Positions 6,165 to 13,427 of a DNA stretch of 52,534 nt are shown here, piece after piece; position 1 is the stretch's first letter, and each line of letters begins with the position of its first letter. The position numbers and the translations under genes are program-made. Origin of the DNA: a virus; IMG/VR virus record IMGVR_UViG_3300046472_000494, positions 1 to 52,534 of that record. The stretch is one strand, 5' to 3'. The notes under the pieces were generated by a model. That model was not told where the DNA came from and did not search any database. It saw only the letters and a list, made by a program, of their open reading frames with translations.

Positions 6165-6748
6165 AAATCTGCGTCATCCCCGCGAGATGTGGGTCGGTTC
6201 GCATTCCCGGCAAGAACATCCGCGCTTTCCACGGCAAGCCCATCATCGCGTATTCCATCGAGTGCGCGCGCGATACCGGCGTCTTCGACCGCGTGATCGT
6301 GTCGACCGACGACGTGGCGACCGCCGACGTGGCGAGGAGCTTCGGGGCCGAGCCGATGATGCGACCGCCCGGCTGGGACGACATCGGCACGCAGGAAGTG
6401 GGTGCGCGCGTGGCCGAGGCCGTCGCCACGCGCGAGATGATCCCGCTCTACGTGTGCGTGCTGTACGCGACGTGCCCGCTCTTGAGGCCGTCCGACCTGA
6501 TGGACGGACTCCTGCTGATGCGCACGACCGAGGCCACCTTCGCCTTCGCGGTGGGCCGCGAGCCGCTGCGCGACGCCGGCGCCTTCTACTGGGGACGCGG
6601 CTGGGCGTACATCGCGCGCGAGCCGCTCATCGGGACCAGGACCGCGCTGGTGCCGCTGCCCGAGGACCGGGTGTGCGACATCAACACCGAGAGCGACTGG
6701 CAGCGCGCCGAGCGCATGTATGCCGCGCTCATTGCGACGAATGCGTAG
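6161..6748 (+). CDS. PseF-like CMP-nonulosonate cytidylyltransferase
   Basis: A 195-residue protein of the CMP-sugar (NeuA/PseF/LegF) synthetase family, which uses CTP to activate a nonulosonic acid before transfer. The N-terminal nucleotide loop reads IPARCGSVRIPGKNI (family usual IPARGGSxxIPxKNI, so one Gly is Cys here). The next motifs fit PseF well: GKPIIAYSIECARDTGVFD, RVIVSTDD, YATCPLLRPSDL and the closing CDINTESDWQRAE (family IDTxxDWxxAE). It is slightly shorter than the usual 225-235 residues. The GTG start overlaps the previous stop; the end overlaps the dehydratase start by eight bases. Confidence 0.85.
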   Translation: MKICVIPARCGSVRIPGKNIRAFHGKPIIAYSIECARDTGVFDRVIVSTDDVATADVARSFGAEPMMRPPGWDDIGTQEVGARVAEAVATREMIPLYVCVLYATCPLLRPSDLMDGLLLMRTTEATFAFAVGREPLRDAGAFYWGRGWAYIAREPLIGTRTALVPLPEDRVCDINTESDWQRAERMYAALIATNA

Positions 6749-7583
6749 CGTGCTCCTGACAGGTGGCTCTGGTTACTTCGGCCGCGCCTTCACGCGCCGG
6801 CTGCTGGCGGGCGACAAGGTGGAGCGCATCTGCATCTTCTCCCGCTGCGAGCACCGCCAGGCGGCGATGCGCGAGGCATTCGCGGGCAACGAGCGACTGC
6901 GCTTCTTCGTGGGTGACGTGCGCGACCGCGACCGGCTCGTGCGCGCGATGGAAGGTGTGGACGTCGTGGTGCACGCCGCGGCGCTGAAGCGGATCGAGGT
7001 GGGCTACTACAACCCCGACGAGATGGTGAAGACCAACGTGGGCGGGACCATGAACGTGATCGACGCCGCGATCGCGACCTCCACCGTGCATTCGATGGTG
7101 CTCCTCTCCTCGGACAAGGCCTTCGAGCCGGTGAGCGCGTACGGGCAGTCGAAGGCGCTCGCCGAGTCGCTCGTGCTCGCGGCCAACCGCACGCACGGCG
7201 GCCGGCGGCCGCGCTTCTCCACGACCCGCTACGGCAACGTCGTGTGCTCGACCGGCTCCGTGATCCCGCGGTGGCGCGAGTTCATCGCACGCGGCGAAGC
7301 GGTGCCAGTGACGGATCCGGAATCGACGCGCTTCTGGATGACGGTGGACGAGGCGGTGGACCTGGTGCTGGACACCATCGAGCGCATGCCGCCCGAGCCC
7401 GCCATTCCGGACCTTCCCGCCTTCTGCCTGGGCGACCTCGCCGAGGCGCTCGGCGCCACGATGCGCGTGACGGGCTTGACCGCCTTCGAGAAGCGCCACG
7501 AGTCGATGCGCGCGGGGCTTTCCAGCGACACGGCGCGGCGCCTCACCGTGCCGGAACTGCGCGAAAGGCTCGCCCATGTCTGA
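6741..7583 (+). CDS. PseB-like NAD(P)-dependent UDP-GlcNAc 4,6-dehydratase
   Basis: A 280-residue extended short-chain dehydrogenase. It has the Rossmann motif TGGSGYFG at residues 7-14, the PseB/FlaA1-type substrate core (VHAAALKRIEVGYYNPDEM) and the catalytic LSSDKAFEPVSAYGQSK with the YxxxK pair. Inverting 4,6-dehydratases of this group turn UDP-GlcNAc into the 4-keto-6-deoxy-L-ido sugar, the first step towards pseudaminic acid. Specificity is inferred from these motifs and the neighbours. I chose ATG 6741 (MRSVLLTGG); an in-frame start seven codons earlier lies inside the previous gene. It is about 50 residues shorter than characterised PseB. Confidence 0.82.
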   Translation: MRSVLLTGGSGYFGRAFTRRLLAGDKVERICIFSRCEHRQAAMREAFAGNERLRFFVGDVRDRDRLVRAMEGVDVVVHAAALKRIEVGYYNPDEMVKTNVGGTMNVIDAAIATSTVHSMVLLSSDKAFEPVSAYGQSKALAESLVLAANRTHGGRRPRFSTTRYGNVVCSTGSVIPRWREFIARGEAVPVTDPESTRFWMTVDEAVDLVLDTIERMPPEPAIPDLPAFCLGDLAEALGATMRVTGLTAFEKRHESMRAGLSSDTARRLTVPELRERLAHV

Positions 7584-8172
7584 GCACGAGCGCTTCTGGG
7601 CGGGCGATTTCGGCATCGCCTATGCGCTGCGGAACATGAAGGTGGACTGGATGGCGCGGCGCTCGTTCTGGGAGCTCGTGCTCGAGCGCACGCGGGCCTC
7701 CCGCGTGCTCGAGGTGGGCTGCGGCGCGGGCTGGAACCTGCTCGCCATCCGCGACGTGGACGCACGCGTGCGCGCCATCGGAGTCGACGTGAACCTGGTG
7801 GCGCTGGACATGGCGCACGACGCGGGCGTGGATGCGATCGAGCTGGCCGCGGCGCAGGTCGCCAGCCGCTGGCCGCTGGCCTTCGACCTCGCGTTCACCG
7901 CGGGGGTGCTCATCCACGTGCCGCCCGCGGAGCTCGCCGCCACGATGGCCTCCATCGTCGCGGCCTCGCGCCGCTGGGTGCTCGCGATCGAGTACGAGGC
8001 CGCCACCGAGGAGGAGGTGCCTTACCGCGGCCACGCCGAGCGGCTGTGGCGCCGCCCCTTCGGGCTTCTCTACGAGGCGATGGGCATGGAGCTCGAGGAT
8101 AGCGGGGGCCTCGAGCGCGGCGACGGCTTCGATTCGTGCACGTGGTGGCTCCTGAGGAAACCCGAACCATGA
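7576..8172 (+). CDS. pseudaminic-acid-associated SAM methyltransferase
   Basis: A 198-residue class I methyltransferase. The SAM motif is VLEVGCGAGWNL (residues about 43-54). Its pattern matches the pseudaminic acid biosynthesis-associated methylases (TIGR03587 type): FWAGDFGIAYALRN at the start, FTAGVLIHVPP in the middle, IEYEAATEEEVPYRGHAERL, and a C-terminal SCTWWLLRK. The acceptor in this family is not established to my knowledge; context argues for methylating the nonulosonic acid or its precursor. It overlaps the dehydratase by eight bases and the amidotransferase as ATGA. Confidence 0.85.
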   Translation: MSEHERFWAGDFGIAYALRNMKVDWMARRSFWELVLERTRASRVLEVGCGAGWNLLAIRDVDARVRAIGVDVNLVALDMAHDAGVDAIELAAAQVASRWPLAFDLAFTAGVLIHVPPAELAATMASIVAASRRWVLAIEYEAATEEEVPYRGHAERLWRRPFGLLYEAMGMELEDSGGLERGDGFDSCTWWLLRKPEP

Positions 8173-9278
8173 ACCGCTGCAAGCTCTGCGTCATACCCGA
8201 CACGAGGCCGGACACGGCCTTCGTGGACGGCGTGTGCTCGGCCTGCCTCACGGCGGCGAAGCGCCCGGACATCGACTGGCGGGGCCGGCGCCGCGCGCTG
8301 GAAGACCTCCTCGAGCGCCACCGCAACCCGTCGGGCTTCGACTGCATCGTGGCCTCCTCGGGCGGGAAGGACTCGACCTTCCAGGCGCTGAAGCTCCTCG
8401 AGCTCGGCGCGCGGCCGCTCGTGGTGACGGCGACCACGTGCATGCTGACGCCGATGGGACGCGCGAACATCGACAACCTCGCGCGCTTCGCGACGACGAT
8501 CGAGGTGACGCCGAACGTGCGCACGCGCGCGATCCTCAATCGGCTGGGCCTGTACCTGGTGGGCGACATCTCCTGGCCCGAGCACGTCTCCATCTTCACG
8601 ACACCCTTCCGCGCGGCGGTCCAGCTCGGCATCCCGCTCATCTTCTACGGCGAGAACCCGCAGGCGCAGTACGGCGGGCCGCCAGGGGCCGAGGAGGCGA
8701 GGACGATGACGCGCCGCTGGGTGGCCGAGTTCGGCGGCTTCCTGGGGCTGCGCCCCGCCGACCTCATCGGCGAAAGCGACATCACCGAGCGCGACATGCT
8801 CGACTACATGCCGCCCGACGAGAGCGACGTCGAGCGCGTGGGCGTGGAAGCGCACTTCCTCGGGCAGTACGTGGAGTGGGATAGCTGGGTGAATGCCGCG
8901 ATTGCGCGCGATGCCGGATTCGAGACGCGGCTGCCCAGCATGGCGAACTGGTGGGAATTCGAGAACCTCGACAACGCGATGACGGGGCTGCACGACCACG
9001 GCATGTATCGCAAGTTCGGCTACGGGCGGCTCGCGGCCCAGGTGAGCGTCGACATCCGCGCCGGTCGCATGTCGCGCGAGCAGGCGATGGCGCTCGTGCA
9101 CGAGCGGGACGGGCTCTTTCCGGGGCAATACATGGGTGTCCCCGTAGGGCGCGTGCTGCACCGCATCGGCATCGCGGGCGAGGACCTGCACGTGACCCTC
9201 GACCGGTTCACGAACTGGCAACTCTTCAACGGGGTGGAGCTCGCGCGCCCCCTGCTCTGCGAGTTCGAGGAGGCCTGA
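8169..9278 (+). CDS. N-acetyl sugar amidotransferase (WbuX/WbpG/PseA type)
   Basis: A 369-residue PP-loop ATPase. It has a zinc knuckle (C4, C7, C23, C26), the PP-loop SSGGKDST at residues 63-70 and the family-typical CMLTPMGRANIDNLARF, PLIFYGENPQAQYGG and MANWWEFENLD. Members adenylate an N-acetyl group of a sugar and replace its oxygen with ammonia, giving an acetamidino group. WbpG does this in Pseudomonas O-antigen and PseA in Campylobacter pseudaminic acid. It is followed one base later by a HisF-like gene, its expected ammonia-channel partner. The HisH/WbuY glutaminase is missing from the window, so ammonia must come from the host or free solution. Confidence 0.88.
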   Translation: MNRCKLCVIPDTRPDTAFVDGVCSACLTAAKRPDIDWRGRRRALEDLLERHRNPSGFDCIVASSGGKDSTFQALKLLELGARPLVVTATTCMLTPMGRANIDNLARFATTIEVTPNVRTRAILNRLGLYLVGDISWPEHVSIFTTPFRAAVQLGIPLIFYGENPQAQYGGPPGAEEARTMTRRWVAEFGGFLGLRPADLIGESDITERDMLDYMPPDESDVERVGVEAHFLGQYVEWDSWVNAAIARDAGFETRLPSMANWWEFENLDNAMTGLHDHGMYRKFGYGRLAAQVSVDIRAGRMSREQAMALVHERDGLFPGQYMGVPVGRVLHRIGIAGEDLHVTLDRFTNWQLFNGVELARPLLCEFEEA

Positions 9279-10030
9279 TGGGACTTGCCACGCGCGTGAT
9301 TCCGGTGCTGCTCGCCCGCGGCGACGAGCTGGTGAAGGGGAAGCGCTTCGACGCCTGGCGGTCGGTCGGCCACGTGCTGCAGGCGGCCCACGTGCATGCC
9401 GCTCGCGGCGTGGACGAGCTCGTCGTGCTCGACATCGCGGCGACCCGCGAAGGGCGCGGGCCGAACCTGGCGCTGGTCGAGAAGATCTGCCGCGCCATGT
9501 TCACGCCCGTCACCGTCGGCGGTGGCGTGCGCAACGTGCAGGACGTGCGCGACCTCCTCGCGGCCGGCGCCGACAAGGTGGCGATCTGCACGCACTGGAA
9601 CGTGATTGGCGACGCGGCCGACAAGTTCGGGCGGCAGGCCATCGTGGCCGCGGTCGACGCGAACAGGGGCTTCGCGTGGACGCATGCCGGTACCGTCGCG
9701 ATGCGCTGGGGCGACATGCCGAATCCCGTGGACGTCGAGTACGTGGTGAAGATGGTGGCGGGGATGGGCGCGGGCGAGATCCTGCTCACCTCGATCGCGC
9801 GCGAGGGAACGATGGAGGGATACGACCTGGAGTTGATCCGCCGCGTGGCGCCGCTCGTCACGGTGCCGGTCATCGCGAACGGTGGCTGCGGCACGTATCT
9901 CGACATGCTGGACGCGCTCGCGGCCGGCGCGCACGCCGTCGCGGCCGGGGCCATGTTCCAGTTCACTGACCAGACGCCGCGCGGGGCGAGCCGGTACCTC
10001 GCCCAGCGTGGCGTGGAGGTGCGCCTGTGA
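9278..10030 (+). CDS. HisF-like glycosyl amidation protein (WbuZ type)
   Basis: A 250-residue (beta/alpha)8 barrel related to HisF. Conserved pieces are RVIPVLLARGDELVKG at the start, ELVVLDIAA, PVTVGGGVRN, GADKVAI, IVAAVDANRG and VPVIANGGCG. True HisF has an Asp in the first strand (IPCLDV). Here that position is Leu (IPVLL), while the second catalytic-type Asp (D127, AAVDANRG) remains. This fits the WbuZ branch, which passes ammonia to the sugar amidotransferase and does not make imidazole. ATG 9278 shares one base with the preceding stop, and the end overlaps the GNAT gene as GTGA. Confidence 0.85.
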   Translation: MGLATRVIPVLLARGDELVKGKRFDAWRSVGHVLQAAHVHAARGVDELVVLDIAATREGRGPNLALVEKICRAMFTPVTVGGGVRNVQDVRDLLAAGADKVAICTHWNVIGDAADKFGRQAIVAAVDANRGFAWTHAGTVAMRWGDMPNPVDVEYVVKMVAGMGAGEILLTSIAREGTMEGYDLELIRRVAPLVTVPVIANGGCGTYLDMLDALAAGAHAVAAGAMFQFTDQTPRGASRYLAQRGVEVRL

Positions 10031-10491
10031 GGAAGGCAGTCGACCCCAACGCTCCGCGGCTGGTGGCCATCGGGCACGTGCCGCAGGCGGCCGAGTTCCT
10101 CTACAAGCTGCTCGCCGAGCGCCCGGCCGAGGCGAACATCTCGCACCGCGAGATGCCCTCCTGGGAGGATCACCTCTCCTTCACGCAGCGCTATCCGTAC
10201 CGCCTCTGGTACATCGTGAGGCACGGCGACGAGAGCGTGGGCGCCATCTACCTCACCCACAAATACGAGATCGGTCTCGCGATCGCGAAGGAGCACCAGG
10301 GCTGCGGCTACGGGACGTGGGCCGTGCGCGAGCTGGTGCGCAAGTGCTCGAAGCACGTCCTGGAGAAGCCGAGCCTCGTCCGCAAGGCGTTCCTCGCGAA
10401 CATCGCGCCGGCGAACGAGGCCTCGCGGGCCTTCTTCCGCGAGCTGGGTTTCGTGCACATCCAGGACACCTACGCACTGGACCTCGAATGA
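10027..10491 (+). CDS. GNAT N-acetyltransferase, PseH-like role
   Basis: A 154-residue GNAT protein from GTG 10027. The early segment ANISHREMPSWEDHLSF and RLWYIVRHGDESVGAIYLT matches the sugar-pathway GNATs. The acetyl-CoA site is QGCGYGTWAV (Q/RxxGxG/A). The C-terminal ANEASRAFFRELGF closes the fold. In the pseudaminic pathway PseH acetylates the C4 amine made by PseC, and the location between the amidation genes and the synthase supports that job. GNATs vary in substrate, so the acceptor is inferred. Its stop overlaps the HNH gene start as ATGA. Confidence 0.78.
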   Translation: MRKAVDPNAPRLVAIGHVPQAAEFLYKLLAERPAEANISHREMPSWEDHLSFTQRYPYRLWYIVRHGDESVGAIYLTHKYEIGLAIAKEHQGCGYGTWAVRELVRKCSKHVLEKPSLVRKAFLANIAPANEASRAFFRELGFVHIQDTYALDLE

Positions 10492-10985
10492 GCGCGCCCC
10501 GCACGACGCACGCAGAGATTAGAGCGGCGCTCGACTACAACCCGCTCACCGGGATCTTTAGCTGGAAAGCGCGTCCACGAATCAAGGCCGGCAAAATCGC
10601 TGGCAACGTCTCGTCGTGCGGCTATCTTCGCATCGGCATTGGCGGAAGACCATCTTGCATCGTTCAGGCGCATCGTCTCGCGTGGTTTTGGATGACGGGA
10701 GAATGGCCGAGAGGCGACATCGACCACATCAATGGCGTTAGAACGGATAACCGCTGGGCTAACTTGCGGGACGTGCCGAGGCACATCAATCTACAAAATC
10801 AGCGGCGCGCAAGGTGCAACAGCAAAGCCGGATTGCTGGGAGTCGCGATGTGTCGCGACCGTTTTCAAGCGAAGATCCAGATCGACGGCAAGCGTACTTA
10901 TCTCGGGACATTCAACACCGCGATAGAGGCCCATCAAGCGTACGTCGCGGTTAAGCGCCGGCTGCATTCAGGCTGCACGATATGA
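10488..10985 (+). CDS. HNH homing endonuclease with AP2-type domain
   Basis: A 165-residue protein. The core AHRLAWFWMTGEWPRG then DIDHINGVRTDNRWANLR is the HNH_3-type nuclease motif (DH..N..N). The C-terminal GVAMCRDRFQAKI and TYLGTFNTAIEAHQAY form an AP2-like DNA-binding strand-helix unit. Base and codon use is clearly less GC3-biased than its neighbours (for example runs of AGA, ATA, TTT), pointing to recent arrival. It is joined to both neighbours by perfect ATGA overlaps, so it did not break the translational chain. Free-standing HNH genes of this kind spread by nicking uninfected alleles. Confidence 0.88.
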   Translation: MSAPRTTHAEIRAALDYNPLTGIFSWKARPRIKAGKIAGNVSSCGYLRIGIGGRPSCIVQAHRLAWFWMTGEWPRGDIDHINGVRTDNRWANLRDVPRHINLQNQRRARCNSKAGLLGVAMCRDRFQAKIQIDGKRTYLGTFNTAIEAHQAYVAVKRRLHSGCTI

Positions 10986-12037
10986 CCTGTCCAATGATCG
11001 TCGCTGAGATGGGTGCTGCTCACCTCGGTGATTTCGATCGCGCATTACGCATCGTTGGCGCGGCGGCCTCTGCGGGGGCAATGGCTCTGAAACTCCAGAC
11101 CTGGGACACGATGACGGTGTGCGATCGCCGGCTCCTGGCGGGCCCCTGGGCGGGCGCCCGGCTCACCGAGTTGTACGAGCGCTGCAGGACGCCGTGGGAC
11201 TGGCACGCGCGCATCTTCGAGGAGTGCCGCACGCGTGGCATGGCGGCCTTTTCGACGCCCTTCGACGAGCGCTCGGTGGACTTCCTCGAGACGCTGGGCT
11301 GTCCCGTCTACAAGATCGCGTCCTTCGAGATCACGTACCTGGCGCTCATCCGCCACGCGGCATCCACCGGCAAGCCCCTCATCATCTCGACCGGCATGGC
11401 GACCGAGGACGAGATCGATGCCGCGGTGGACGCGGCGACGGAATTCGGCGCGGGAGGCATCACGCTCTTGCGCTGCGTGAGCGCCTATCCGGCCCACGCC
11501 TCCGCGTACAACGTGATCACGATGGCGCACATGCTCGAGCGCTTCGGCACGCGCGTGGGGCTCTCGGACCACACGCACGGGACCACCGCGGCGGTGGTGG
11601 CCACGGCCCTCGGCGCGGAAGTCATCGAGAAGCACCTGTCGCTCGACATGGAGGGGCCGGACGGGCGCTTCGCCACGATGCCGGCGGAGTTCGCGTCCCT
11701 CGTGCGCGACGTGCGCGCGGCGGCCGCGGCCGTGGGCACTGTCGCCTACGGGCCGTCAATCGCCGAAGTGCCGTCGATGGAGCTGCGCCGCTCGATCTGG
11801 GTCACGCGCGACGTCGCCGCGGGGGAGGCGCTCACCGAAGACAACATGGCCGTGCTGCGGCCGGCCGAAGGCCTCGCCCCCGAGCACTACGAGGCGCTCC
11901 TCGGCGCACGCGTGACGCGCGATGTTCCCCGTGGAACACCCGTTTCAATGGGTTTGGTACAAGATGATCGGGTACCAAACCATAATGGTTGTGATGAAAC
12001 GCATCAGCTTGACAGCGATGCTCCGGTTGCGCCATAA
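10982..12037 (+). CDS. PseI/NeuB-family nonulosonic acid synthase
   Basis: A 351-residue protein that condenses phosphoenolpyruvate with a six-carbon N-acyl sugar to make a nonulosonic acid. The NeuB/PseI barrel is complete: IVAEMGAAHLGDFDRAL, AMALKLQTWD, FSTPFDERSVDFLE, YKIASFEI, PLIISTGMAT, LLRCVSAYPA, VGLSDHTHGT and VIEKHLSLD. A C-terminal SAF/antifreeze domain follows (about residues 270-325, SIWVTRDVAAGEAL to VTRDVPRGTPVSMGL). PseI-type features (PWDWH, GPDGRFA) favour pseudaminic over sialic acid. The family usually ends near RGTPxxxxLI. Here about 23 extra residues are read through an AT-richer regulatory stretch. ATGA overlap with the HNH gene. Confidence 0.87.
   Translation: MTCPMIVAEMGAAHLGDFDRALRIVGAAASAGAMALKLQTWDTMTVCDRRLLAGPWAGARLTELYERCRTPWDWHARIFEECRTRGMAAFSTPFDERSVDFLETLGCPVYKIASFEITYLALIRHAASTGKPLIISTGMATEDEIDAAVDAATEFGAGGITLLRCVSAYPAHASAYNVITMAHMLERFGTRVGLSDHTHGTTAAVVATALGAEVIEKHLSLDMEGPDGRFATMPAEFASLVRDVRAAAAAVGTVAYGPSIAEVPSMELRRSIWVTRDVAAGEALTEDNMAVLRPAEGLAPEHYEALLGARVTRDVPRGTPVSMGLVQDDRVPNHNGCDETHQLDSDAPVAP
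11923..11981 (+). promoter_or_regulatory. parS-like palindrome and 10-bp hairpin
   Basis: TGTTCCCCGTGGAACA at 11923-11938 differs by one base from the symmetric ParB-site form TGTTCCACGTGGAACA. GGTTTGGTAC (11951-11960) then pairs perfectly with GTACCAAACC (11972-11981) over an 11-base loop. Both lie in the last codons of the synthase gene, where codon choice (GTT CCC CGT GGA ACA) departs from the GC3 bias of the rest. A regulatory role is inferred. Confidence 0.4.
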
Positions 12038-12038
12038 G
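12009..12038 (+). promoter_or_regulatory. sigma70-type promoter for the virion block
   Basis: A consensus -35 TTGACA (12009-12014) is separated by 18 bp from the -10-like CATAAG (12033-12038), inside the 3-prime end of the synthase gene. It points towards the morphogenesis genes. A terminator sits only about 60 bases downstream, so the initial transcript would be either a 70-80 nt RNA or an antiterminated late message. Confidence 0.5.
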
Positions 12039-12094
12039 GGGCCGTTCAACGCGCGGCGCGGTCGCCCGCTTCCTTGTCGACTCATCGCCTTTGG

Positions 12095-12119
12095 CGCCCG
12101 CTTCCACGCGGGCGTTTTT
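12095..12119 (+). terminator. rho-independent terminator
   Basis: CGCCCGC (12095-12101), loop TTCCAC, GCGGGCG (12108-12114), then TTTTT (12115-12119). The seven-pair GC stem and immediate T run are classic. It separates the sugar cluster and its internal promoter from the gene at 12140, so readthrough or antitermination would be needed for late expression from upstream. Confidence 0.8.
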
Positions 12120-12139
12120 CATGGCGGAGGGCCCACGCG

Positions 12140-12292
12140 ATGCCACTCACGAAGAAGGGCGAGACCATCATGTCGTCGATGGTGAAGGAGTACGGTACCA
12201 AGCGCGCGAAGCGCATCTTCTACGCCTCGGCCAACAAGGGGCGCATCAAGGGCGTCGAAGGACGCCGGCCGCGCACGGTGGTGTCGAAATGA
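12140..12292 (+). CDS. small conserved-looking phage protein
   Basis: A 50-residue basic protein (MPLTKKGETIMSSMVKEYG then KRAKRIFYASANKGRIKGV). Start ATG 12140 has GGAGG upstream. The pattern of YG-x-K-x-A-x-x-x-FYASxNKGxIKG recurs in small proteins encoded near phage head genes; its role is unknown. Its TGA overlaps the next ATG (ATGA). Confidence 0.6.
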   Translation: MPLTKKGETIMSSMVKEYGTKRAKRIFYASANKGRIKGVEGRRPRTVVSK

Positions 12293-12624
12293 AGACGCTC
12301 GGCATGCTGCACCCGACCGACGTCCTGAATTACTCGGACGCGATCGGCACGGTGGTCTGTGTCGCCGGCACGCCCCAGGCGTTCGACACGCCCGCGGGCG
12401 CGGGCTTCGTGTCCTTCTCGCCCACGGGCGGCATCGACTTCTACGTGGCCTTCGGATCCACGGGCGCCACGGTGCCGACCACGAGTTCCACGGCGGGCAC
12501 GACCGCCAACCGCTCGGTCGCCAATCCGACGGTGCGCAACATCGGCAGCACGCAGTCCTGCACCGGCATCTCCGTCGTGTCGGGATCCGCGGGCGTGGTC
12601 ACGGTGGAGTGGTTCCACGGCTGA
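12289..12624 (+). CDS. hypothetical, Ser/Thr/Gly-rich, likely virion protein
   Basis: A 111-residue beta-rich protein (FVSFSPTGGIDFYVAFG, then a Thr/Ser-rich run, then TGISVVSGSAGVVTVEWF). The composition is typical of small head-decoration or fibre-associated proteins. It is coupled at both ends (ATGA at the start, one-base TGATG at the end). No family is recognised. Confidence 0.55.
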   Translation: MKTLGMLHPTDVLNYSDAIGTVVCVAGTPQAFDTPAGAGFVSFSPTGGIDFYVAFGSTGATVPTTSSTAGTTANRSVANPTVRNIGSTQSCTGISVVSGSAGVVTVEWFHG

Positions 12625-13355
12625 TGTTCCGGCGCAACCTCTTTAGCAGGAGCGGCGCCGCAGTTCTCGACCGGCCGTACCAGATGCCGCGCTTCAACGC
12701 TTTGCGCTCGGCGATCTTCGGCCCCACGCAAATCCTGCAGCTCGGCCCCGTCGCCTGGTTCCGTTTCAATAGCGCGATCACGGTCGGCACCGGGGTCGCG
12801 CAGTGGGGCGACCAGAGCGGCAACGGCAACACGCTGAAGCAGGCCTCGGCCACGTTCCAGCCCGCCTTGCAGGGCGACGGCTCGATCCTCTTCGACGGCA
12901 TCTCGCACACCATGAAGTGCGTGCCCTTCGCCTTCAAGCAGCCGGAATCGATCTACATCCTCTTCCGGCAAGTGACGTGGACCGTGAACCACTACATCTT
13001 CGACGGCGATGCGGCCAACTCGGGCCGCGTCATCCAGTCGGCCGTGACGCCCGCGCTCACCGCCAACGCAGGCGCCTCGCTCGCGGCCGACGCCGAGCTC
13101 GCGGTGAACACCTACGGCGTACTCACCACGGTCTTCAACGGCGCGGCTTCTTCCATGCAAGTGAACTTCGGCACGCTGGTGACGGGCGCCGGGGGCGCAT
13201 TGGACATGGCGGGATTCTCGCTCGGCTCCGCTGGCAGCGGGGGACTTCCCAGCAACATCCAGGTGAAGGAGGTGATCCTTTTCCCCGTCGTTCACGACGC
13301 GCAGACGCGCGCGCGAATCATCCTTTACCTCGGAAAGCTGGGCGGCATTTTCTAG
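12624..13355 (+). CDS. LamG/concanavalin-like structural protein
   Basis: A 243-residue protein. Residues about 30-243 read as a LamG/concanavalin-A-like jelly roll: VAWFRFN, VAQWGDQSGNGNTLKQ, then DGSILFDG, ESIYILFRQV and a closing KEVILFPVVHDAQTRARIILYLG. Such domains bind glycans and occur on phage tail or capsid surface proteins. An internal start near the tail-gene cluster and lack of a signal peptide fit a virion component. It could help the particle adhere to surface sugar; that is inference. Confidence 0.65.
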   Translation: MFRRNLFSRSGAAVLDRPYQMPRFNALRSAIFGPTQILQLGPVAWFRFNSAITVGTGVAQWGDQSGNGNTLKQASATFQPALQGDGSILFDGISHTMKCVPFAFKQPESIYILFRQVTWTVNHYIFDGDAANSGRVIQSAVTPALTANAGASLAADAELAVNTYGVLTTVFNGAASSMQVNFGTLVTGAGGALDMAGFSLGSAGSGGLPSNIQVKEVILFPVVHDAQTRARIILYLGKLGGIF

Positions 13356-13427
13356 TCGCAATCCGCCAGCGGTCGGCCACCGCTCACCCTCGCAGCAGCT
13401 TCGGCGAGCAAATCCAAAGAGGGCAAC

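Noticed and set aside
9278-10030. True histidine biosynthesis HisF
   Set aside because: The first catalytic Asp is replaced by Leu, no other his genes are present and it follows a sugar amidotransferase.
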